Assembly: GCA_032622095.1 (NCBI GenBank) | Contig: CP136064.1 | Coordinates: 185,672,209 to 185,736,208 of the forward strand | DNA length: 64,000 nt | Direction: 5' to 3' | Source: Siphonodentalium dalli | Lineage: Eukaryota > Mollusca > Scaphopoda > Gadilida > Siphonodentaliidae | Part shown: positions 57,587 to 64,000 of the stretch, piece after piece | How positions within the stretch are numbered: position 1 is the first letter of the stretch | Layout: the number at the start of each line of letters is the position of its first letter | Notes under the pieces: model-generated | Databases searched by the model: none | What the model saw: only the letters and a program-made list of their open reading frames with translations | What the model was told of the DNA's origin: nothing | Translations under genes and position numbers: made by a program

Positions 57587-58118
57587 TTAAAGATACCGGC
57601 GGCGTTGGCGGTGGATATGCTGTTAAAATATTCACCTCCGTCAAAAACCGCCATAAACAGAAAGAATAGTAAAATATAGACAGACTTTGTTCTTACACCA
57701 ATCAGAAATATGGCATAAACAGTATGTCATTGTCAATTTTGTTTGCTTTGTTATGTAAACAAAAGCAAAAAACGTTACGTTTCCTGGCTTTTGTTTAGAT
57801 CCGGATATGGTAAACATAATGAGCGTTATTTGTTACTGTTTTCCTGATATGGAAATAATAAAGTGCGTTTATATCATTTGTGTGTGATTAACCAATATAA
57901 TTGCGCTGTGTTATGTAAACAGAAGCACAACTTCTGTAACACGAGCAGGCTGTTGATTACGTACACCATGGTACGTCTTGACGACAATATACGATATTTA
58001 CGCGCTGATTATGTTTGGCATATGAACAAAACTATATATATATATTAATATTCCTTCTGTTGGTGGCGATTTGAACAAATATGAATATTTCTGCAACGAA
58101 CGCCGCCCGTGCCTTTAA
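57587..58118 (+). mobile_element. TTAA-flanked MITE (family T), copy 3, full length
   Basis: The best-preserved copy: left TTAAAGATACCGGCGGCGTT, right AACGCCGCCCGTGCCTTTAA-like end, 532 bp with TTAA on both sides. Inside each end AATATTCA recurs in inverted positions. The body carries CAGGCTGTTGATTACGTACA, CAGAAGCACAACTTCTGTAA (itself palindromic) and GGAAATAATAAAGTGCG words. No transposase. TTAA targeting fits piggyBac or Kolobok; the AGG-starting tips are not canonical piggyBac. Confidence 0.85.
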
Positions 58119-58599
58119 TGGACGTCAATCTCGAAAAATTATCAGGTCAAATACTCCGCCATAAGGGTTCGTTGTTGAATTCAGAAGTCAAAACGGCAAT
58201 TCTTATTGGCTTAATGATGAATTATCATTTCCCAACACATGTGTAAACCACACTCACGAATTGAGTGGCCCCTATATACACTCACTATAAGTCTATGATG
58301 TATGTGTTGCATGTATAATGCATTGTGTCAGGCATTCAAGCGGTCCGTCCATCTGTCTGAGCTGAATATCTTATATAACCATGGCTTATCGTGTTTGTCC
58401 GTCTGTGTCGACATCTCAGTCATGCATGGGTTACTGGATCTCATTTAAAAAAAAAAATCCCATATACACCATGCAGGAGAACTTTCAAATTTAAGGAGCA
58501 GTGCTGTTTTACGGATTATTTGTCTTAGAGTCACCGTTTAAACTGACGATAAGTCATACTATAGGCTGTATGCCACATATGAATGTGCATCCTATGGGT
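58119..58599. other. No gene seen
   Basis: AT-rich, no frames or ends. Confidence 0.5.
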
Positions 58600-59030
58600 C
58601 AAAGCCCAGTTCTTAAAAGGACCCAAGGCAATGTGCTAAATTTAAAAGTGTAAAACGTCAGCACAAAGAAGAACATGGAGAAATATATCAACTTTGTTCT
58701 TATATTCATTATTAGTAGTTCTCCAATAACGACATTTCGCGTGTTGAAACCATTGTTATGTAAACTTGTAAATGTTACACTGATTTGTCAACAAACATCG
58801 CTAATCGTGTATAGTAAGTTCAAATATTTTAGTTTGAATATGATTCTCAGAATATTGTTCCATGTTTTGACCTTTTTCATTGTTCACTGTCCAGTTTTGA
58901 TTAAACTTCGGTATCTTATTGGACTAATTTGACTTATATAGCCAATTCCACTGATTACACAACAATGGATTTGACAGCCGAAATCTCGCTGAGAATTACT
59001 AATAATGAAAATAAGAAAAAGGTCAATCTA
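58600..59030 (+). repeat. Dispersed 430-bp repeat (family Z), copy 1
   Basis: AAAAGGACCCAAGGCAATGT, TTGTTCTTATATTCATTATT, AACCATTGTTATGTAAAC, AAGTTCAAATATTTTAGT, GTCCAGTTTTGATTAAAC and AATAATGAAAATAAGAA follow in the same order and spacing as at 63573-64000. The 85-aa frame at 58675-58932 lies inside the repeat and is broken in the other copy, so it is not a gene. TGTTATGTAAAC is also found in family T, suggesting kinship. Confidence 0.8.
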
Positions 59031-59084
59031 GTTTTTTTTATGTAATTGTTAATGATTGTTATTTTACAGGGGGACATTGCGTTA

Positions 59085-59175
59085 GTCCGAGAGTTCAATG
59101 GTCCGAGGCTTCTTTAACCCTATAGGGTTCGATAGTCCGAGGGTTCATTAGTCCGAGGGTTTAGTAATCGGATAT
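59085..59175 (+). repeat. Short AGTCCGAGGGTTCA tandem with inverted centre
   Basis: GTTAGTCCGAGAGTTCAATG, GGTCCGAGG, AACCCTATAGGGTT (palindrome), ATAGTCCGAGGGTTCATTAG and TCCGAGGGTTTAG follow each other. Similar in style, not in sequence, to the foldback arms at 33250-34490. It could be one arm of a foldback element whose partner is not recognised. Confidence 0.5.
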
Positions 59176-59329
59176 ATTTAGAACAAGTCGGTCACGGAGA
59201 AGCTCCCCTCCCCATCTTTAGATATATTGCACCATGCACCTGAATGATGGAGCTATATATCAGACAATGTAGTGGATACAAGACAGAAGGGACTAAGGCG
59301 AACATATATATATAACAACTGGAAAAAAC

Positions 59330-59960
59330 GCTCTTGATGCACCCCCCCAGAACTTTGATCAAAATGGTCAACAGTTAGAAAGTTCATACCTGACACAACA
59401 TTAGTCGTAAATTTAAGCCCAACAATTGGTTGAAATTTTTCCAAGAATTTATTAGTGAATTGTTGTTTTTTTTACCAACATTTGTATATATTTTCATACT
59501 TCAGGTTAAAAAAAATTTGGACTGAAATGGCCATCGGTTGGAAATTTTCCAACCTTAGGGTGGTGTCATGTTGGAAATTTCCAACACTTGGAAAGCTTGA
59601 GGTCAGGATTTTGAGCTAGGATTTTGCAATTTTCAGGTTCAGATTAAAAAAAAATCTCCCTAATCAATTTAAGAAAGACAAATCAGGGTCTGAATTTGTC
59701 TGGAGTTTGACTATAGATTTTGCAAATTTCAAGTACAGATCTCAAAATTTTCATGGCCGAACCACGGTCGGCCCTGTGGATCCCTTTTCTCCCCCGGTGG
59801 CCAGACAAAGACTACAAAATAGCGTACCACCAAGGCCTAGCTATGAGGTACCAGTTGGGAAAGGGGCGGTGCAAATATAATTACGCAAACTTGTGAGTTT
59901 GGTCTGGTTCAAGAGGACACACCCCAACGGGGACCATCTAGCCACGCTCCGAAAAAAAAA
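59330..59960. repeat. Family W, fragment 5
   Basis: Shares CATCGGTTGGAAATTTTCCAAC, CCAACACTTGGAAAGCTTGA, GGCCGAACCACGGTCGGCCC and CCATCTAGCCACG with the copy at 39660-40380, in the same order. The right end, TAGCCACGCTCCG, is the eroded form of CACGTCCCTG. Confidence 0.65.
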
Positions 59961-60168
59961 CCGCTCTATAAAAAATAAAACGCTCTTTAAAATCGCTTCT
60001 AAGAAACGCTTTTTAAATATCACTCATTCGGGGGGACGCTCTTTAAATATAAACATTCGTTAAAAATGTTAACAATGACGATGCCAGCAGACGGGGGTCG
60101 GATCTCAAGCTATTAAGATCAGATCTTGCCTAACATTTTAAACAGGTATACGCTGGTAGCGCATACAA
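59961..60168 (+). repeat. Imperfect AACGCTCTTTAAA repeat
   Basis: CGCTCTATAAAAA, ACGCTCTTTAAAAT, AACGCTTTTTAAATAT and ACGCTCTTTAAATAT occur within 100 bp (59963-60052). CGCTCTTTAT words also occur in family T; relation unproven. Confidence 0.45.
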
Positions 60169-61064
60169 TTGACAGGATCGGTGGAAATACGGCCCAGAAT
60201 ACTGGTATCTATATGTGTTTCTGTTGTAACCATTGAATCCTCTTCGACCCTGATAGGGCACCGTGAGTATAGGAAACCAGTGGCAACTGGATTACTGAAT
60301 GTGCAGATTACATTAAATTTAAACCACAGAGAATTGAATTTTATTCTATCGATTGAAGTGTATGCATGCTTCGCGAAAATAAAATCCCATGGGTGTACAT
60401 GTGGCGACAGAGTGACCTTATTCTATTTGTTTAAAATGTCACTTCCGATTTATTTTGACATTTGACATCACAACAACATTTACATGGACGCACACTCAAT
60501 ATGTTGTTGTCATTGGACGTTTGAAACAAATATGAAATAGTTTTGTACCGCTTCAGAGGAAGGGGTCATTTGGAGTAATTTGGTTTATTTGTTTGGAGTT
60601 ACGATGAATGGTTTGTTAGTTAATCGAGTTCTTGCGTCAATGTACTGAGGTGAGACATTAATCTATTAATCAAATTTTAAACTGGACCTGACTATTTCAT
60701 CTGGGTAATTTGCTAATAGATATTTGGGCGTCATGACGCCTCGATCCACAAAACATACCACCACCGACATTCATTGCGATCCTATATAAAAGTACAATTG
60801 AATTTCGGGGGAATATTAATGGGAATTTAAATTTGCTTGACATTCCTGTGTTTTTTTTCTCTCCATGTACTCTACCCAAAAATAACCCCATGGAAATTTA
60901 AGTTTTACTTTCTGAACAACATATACACGTATCAACATAGATGCGTATGCTGTTCTCATTAAGTTTTTAGGGTGCGTGCAAGGTAATGGTCATTTATTCA
61001 TTTGGTGTGATGTTCATATAGTATAGGCACTGTAATATTAGGCAGACGACAGACATAGACGCTT
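60169..61064. other. No gene seen
   Basis: The 98-aa frame at 60169-60465 has no recognised domain or ATG context of note. The rest is AT-rich. Confidence 0.5.
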
Positions 61065-61285
61065 TGAAAATGTTCAGTTAACAAGATCAAGATAGGCCGT
61101 TCATTGAACTTATTAGCTGAACAGTTCCCATCTGTTGGTAGGAATCCTTGTGTATTTGATTATCTTTCTGTCTGTATGTCGTTTGCCTATATTTCCCGAG
61201 CACCCTCCAGATGAATAAGAAACCATTCATGTATATTTTTTAACTGGATGGGATAATTCATTTTGCAAAGAAATGGTTAAATTTC
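61065..61285. repeat. Dispersed repeat family V, longest copy
   Basis: GAAAATGTTCAGTTAACAAG, CTTATTAGCTGAACAGTTCC, CCTCCAGATGAATAAGAAAC and ATTTTTTAACTGGATGGGAT follow in the order seen at 32510-32690. The last module is the one preceding the A-rich tail at 47995. Confidence 0.55.
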
Positions 61286-61629
61286 CAAAAAAGAGTGTGT
61301 ATTTTTATCAACCATAATCATACTCAGTTGGTAAGGTGCATGACATGATTTGTGTATCCGGGAAAATTGTCAGTTGTTTTCTGGGGCCGATGGTTTGTAC
61401 ATGTACGTGCAGTGGATTGAAATTCCCGGTGAAATTCACTCGCTGTGCGGCCTTTCCTCCAATCTTACAACGCCGTGGTATGATCTAGTGATTGAAATGG
61501 CGAAAACGAACAGCAAAACACAATCCCACCCCACCAACATCATGGTTACATCAACATGATCCACAAACACCATAGCAGCTCAACAGGACCAGTTGTCTAT
61601 AGTGTGGATATACATCAAATACGCATGTG

Positions 61630-61953
61630 ATGTTTTTTTTTAAACTGACGCGCTGGTTTGTTGGTATCATGACTGTGGGTTACACCTGTCCAAATTATAC
61701 AACATATTGCGTGTACGAGTTATCTCTGTGCTTCTGTATCAGTGACCTTATATTCTCGTTTTCAATTTATGTTTTCCAGATTAAACACAAAGAGCGACGA
61801 GCACACTCATATTTGTTCAACGGTGACAGTCTTTCATTGGTTGCTGTTTGCGACGTCACGGAGCGTCCTCTACCTGCCCTGCGTGTGTTCGGTGATGCGA
61901 ATCAGGAAAACTTTTCGACGATCGTGCACACCCGAGTAACAGAAAGTTACTAA
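61630..61953 (+). CDS. Unsupported 107-aa open frame upstream of the exon candidate
   Basis: ATG at 61630; the first half is hydrophobic (a possible membrane stretch, SDLIFSFSIYVFQ), the second half polar. No family recognised. It lies 160 bp upstream of the candidate first exon at 62112 on the same strand. GC content rises over 61840-61930 (GACGTCACGGAGCGTCC), which could equally mark a promoter. I think it more likely to be chance or 5' regulatory sequence than protein-coding. Confidence 0.15.
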   Translation: MFFFKLTRWFVGIMTVGYTCPNYTTYCVYELSLCFCISDLIFSFSIYVFQIKHKERRAHSYLFNGDSLSLVAVCDVTERPLPALRVFGDANQENFSTIVHTRVTESY

Positions 61954-62111
61954 GTTTCGTTTCGGAAGAAATTATATCTTCAAAGGGTTGTCAACACAGT
62001 TATTTGGTCCAGGACACTACTATACGATTCAAAGTCGGCACTGATGCTGCTATAGTTTCGAAGAGAGATTTTAAAGGAGGAGATAGTCGTCGTTGACATT
62101 CATAGTTCACC

Positions 62112-62116
62112 ATGTC
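62112..62116 (+). CDS. Candidate first coding exon ending in a strong splice donor (partial gene)
   Basis: The sequence reads TTCACCATGTC followed directly by GTAAGTAAAC. CACCATG is a good start context and GTAAGT a consensus 5' splice site. A minimal first exon coding only Met and part of the next codon is common in animal genes. About 150 bp upstream is repeat-free with moderate GC, including GTCGTCGTTGACATTC, a plausible 5' UTR. No later exon is recognised before 64000, so the gene would continue to the right of the window. No identity can be given. Confidence 0.3.
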
Positions 62117-62122
62117 GTAAGT

Positions 62123-62812
62123 AAACTTTTCATTTTCATCATGCACTTATGCAGACATGACAAATGACAAATCCCCGTGGCATGTAGGCCATTGTAGGAT
62201 GGATGTGTAGACGTAGGCTTTTCGATTATTGAAACTACTTTTCCGGCGATGGTAATGTTTCGATTAAAATTTAACTATTTTTTCCCATGCATTTAAGATC
62301 GATCGATTAGCATATTTCGGGATTGTTTGTTCGTAGTGTCGTCTGTTTATTTGTCCGCCTTGAGTAATTAGCTATTTCGCTTGGAAACAACAGGTGATCA
62401 ATTAATCTCTCATTGTATCTGGGGGCAGACCCCCACCCCACCATCGCGACTGGACAATAACATAGCAGAGTCATTAATTTCCATTGTACTTACCATTATT
62501 ATCGGATTATCGCCGGGGGTGATAAGTCGCTAAAAGGGACTTACTCATACTTACTCATAATATGTCTTACTGGATAAGTGGCTAATTTGAATAGTAACTA
62601 TTTAACTCCATGTGTGGAAGAACAGCAGAAATTGTTTCAGTTAGTTTTCGTCACCCCCCGCTCCCCTGAATCACGAATACCAGTAACCATAGAGGGGTGA
62701 GTCCTGCGTACAATGCAGTTAAAGGTTCTCAATCATATTCGGCGGTCCCCATATAATCAGATTCCATCAGCAACAACATTTTTAGAAATGCCGCTTCAGT
62801 TTTCAGAATCGA
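62123..62812 (+). other. No coding seen; would be intron 1 if the exon candidate is real
   Basis: Mixed AT-rich sequence without repeat ends or informative frames. Confidence 0.4.
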
Positions 62813-63384
62813 TTAAAGGCACGGGCGGCGTTCGTTGCAGAAATATTCATATATGCTCAAATCGCCATCAACAGAAGGAATATTAAAGGCACGCGAGGCC
62901 TTCATTGTCGAAAATATTCATATTTGTTCCAAACACCGTAAACAGAAAAACATTAAAACGCATACAGTTTCGTTCATATATACCATGACCATCGCGTAAA
63001 CAGCATGTTATCATAAAGACCTACTATATTTTACCTAAGCAAAAGCCTGATTGTGTTACAGAAGAAGCACAATGCTACAGGCTAATCACACACACATGGC
63101 ATAAACGCTCTTTATTAGTTCCATATCAGGAATTCACCAACAAAGAACGCTCTTTATGTTTACCATCATAATATAAACAAACACCAGAAAAGTAACTTTT
63201 TATGCTCTTGTTTACATAACAATAGTCAAACATATGACAATAACATACTGTTTATGCGATATTTCTTATTTGTATACGGACAAAGTCTGTCTACATTTTT
63301 GATGTTCTTTCTGTTTGTGGCGGTTTTTGACGGCTGGAAATATTTTCACAGGATACCCACCGCCAAGGCCAACCGTACCTTTAA
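62813..63384 (-). mobile_element. TTAA-flanked MITE (family T), copy 4, with doubled left end
   Basis: The left end TTAAAGGCACGGGCGGCGTT (62813) is followed 70 bp later by a second tip, TTAAAGGCACGCGAGGCCTT (62883), each leading into AATATTCATAT and a C(A/G)CC(A/G)TC/TAAACAGAA word. The body then runs inverted relative to copies 1 and 3, ending GGCCAACCGTACCTTTAA (63384). The doubled tip implies either insertion of one copy beside another followed by deletion, or a terminal duplication. No transposase. Confidence 0.8.
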
Positions 63385-63572
63385 AATATATATTGTTTTG
63401 TTCATATGGCAAACATAATCAGCGCGTAAATAGTATATTGTCGTACCAGTTAGCAGAGGGATATGAATCTCGCGTACCACATGAACAGGGCCTGTCTGCC
63501 TTCCAGACTATAAGGGGGGTGGGTGGGCGATGACACCCTCTAATATACTAAAATGCAAATGTGTTATACAAT
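63385..63572. other. Fragment of family T sequence, then unique DNA
   Basis: TTTGTTCATATGGCAAACATAATCAGCGCGTAAATAGTATATTGTCG-like words (63397-63443) also occur at 57965-58025 and 52780-52800, so a second partial family T copy adjoins the first. The frame at 63315-63533 is not supported. Confidence 0.5.
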
Positions 63573-64000
63573 TATAAAAAGGACCCAAGACACTCGGTGA
63601 AATGCACAAAATATAAAAGTCTATAAAACCAATACCACCAAGAAGACCATGAATAAATATATAACATTTGTTCTTATATTAATTTTGGAATGTTATCCAA
63701 TAACGAAATTTCGCTTTTAAACCATTGTTATGTAAACAAACCTGCTGTGGTGATTTGTAAACAAACGTCGATAATCGCGAAATAAGTTCAAATATTTAGT
63801 CTAAGCATTATTTTCAGAAAGTGTTTCAATGCTCTGACCTTTTGCAATGTTTAATGTCAAGTTTTGATTAAACTTTGGTATCATATTGAACTTGTTTTTA
63901 CTTTGATCGGTAACGCCACTGTACAGTAATGTTTACATAACAATAGTTTCGATAAACGAAATCTCGTTATTGGAGTTATTAATAATGAAAATTAGAATTT
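63573..64000 (+). repeat. Dispersed 430-bp repeat (family Z), copy 2, reaches the window end
   Basis: It repeats the order of 58600-59030: AAAAAGGACCCAAGACACTC, TTTGTTCTTATATTAATTTT, AAACCATTGTTATGTAAACA, AATAAGTTCAAATATTTAGT, TGTCAAGTTTTGATTAAACT, GAAATCTCGTTATTGGAGTT. By eye it is perhaps 80 percent alike. Both copies start about the same distance after a family T element (58118 and 63384-63445), so T plus Z may form one composite repeat. Confidence 0.8.

Noticed and set aside
59085-59175. Second copy of the foldback element at 33250
   Set aside because: The module sequence differs (AGTCCGAGGGTTCA versus CTCCGAAG) and no inverted partner arm was found; only the style is similar.

Overview
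This window looks like non-coding, repeat-dense nuclear DNA of a metazoan. The sequence is AT-rich, no long ORF has a recognisable cellular domain, and decayed LINE reverse transcriptase, Helitron-type ends and many short DNA transposons are spread throughout. A marine invertebrate, possibly a mollusc or other lophotrochozoan, is a guess from the style of the repeats; nothing here fixes the taxon. There is no bacterial gene organisation: the many short open frames on both strands are mostly chance frames or frames forced by tandem repeats.

Layout. 1-800: tandem copies of a repeat whose single-copy version sits inside a CAGGGG-ended transposon found elsewhere in the window. 1765-2160: GAT-rich array. 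3045-6577: the most striking locus, six Helitron-like units joined head to tail with no host DNA between them. 6740-7665: degenerate minisatellite. 7812-9605: a G-tract-ended MITE and a clean hAT-like element with a perfect 8-bp target duplication. 10205-13109: two large inverted-repeat elements, the first broken by a TTAA-flanked MITE. 14056-20349: PIF/Harbinger-like MITE, a TGAAC-flanked element and several near-perfect palindromes. 21440-22307: a 42-bp minisatellite inside a 425-bp tandem duplication. 22675-25058: LINE fragment, a complete solo Helitron on the minus strand and a CAGGGACGT-ended element. 25-33 kb: mostly featureless, with a second locus of the 5' repeat. 32794-34490: piggyBac-type MITE and a foldback-like element. 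37888-41156: second copy of the G-tract MITE, a TIR element and another Helitron. 43700-45335: LINE remnants. 46230-47660: about 170-bp satellite that begins with an inverted unit. 52697-58118: TTAA-family copies, TTGGGTTA-rich element, 49-bp minisatellite, second piggyBac-type MITE. 58600-64000: dispersed repeats, two more TTAA-related loci, and a possible first exon.

Genes. The only hint of a host gene is a possible first coding exon ending in a strong splice donor (ATG at 62112, GTAAGT at 62117), whose remaining exons would lie beyond the window. A second possible exon (minus strand, 43003-42853) is weaker. The window is best read as an intergenic or intronic transposon landscape. Its interesting biology lies in how the mobile elements are built: Helitron concatenation, transposon-to-satellite conversion, palindromes with CUUCGG loops, and elements carrying arrays of transcription-factor-like motifs.
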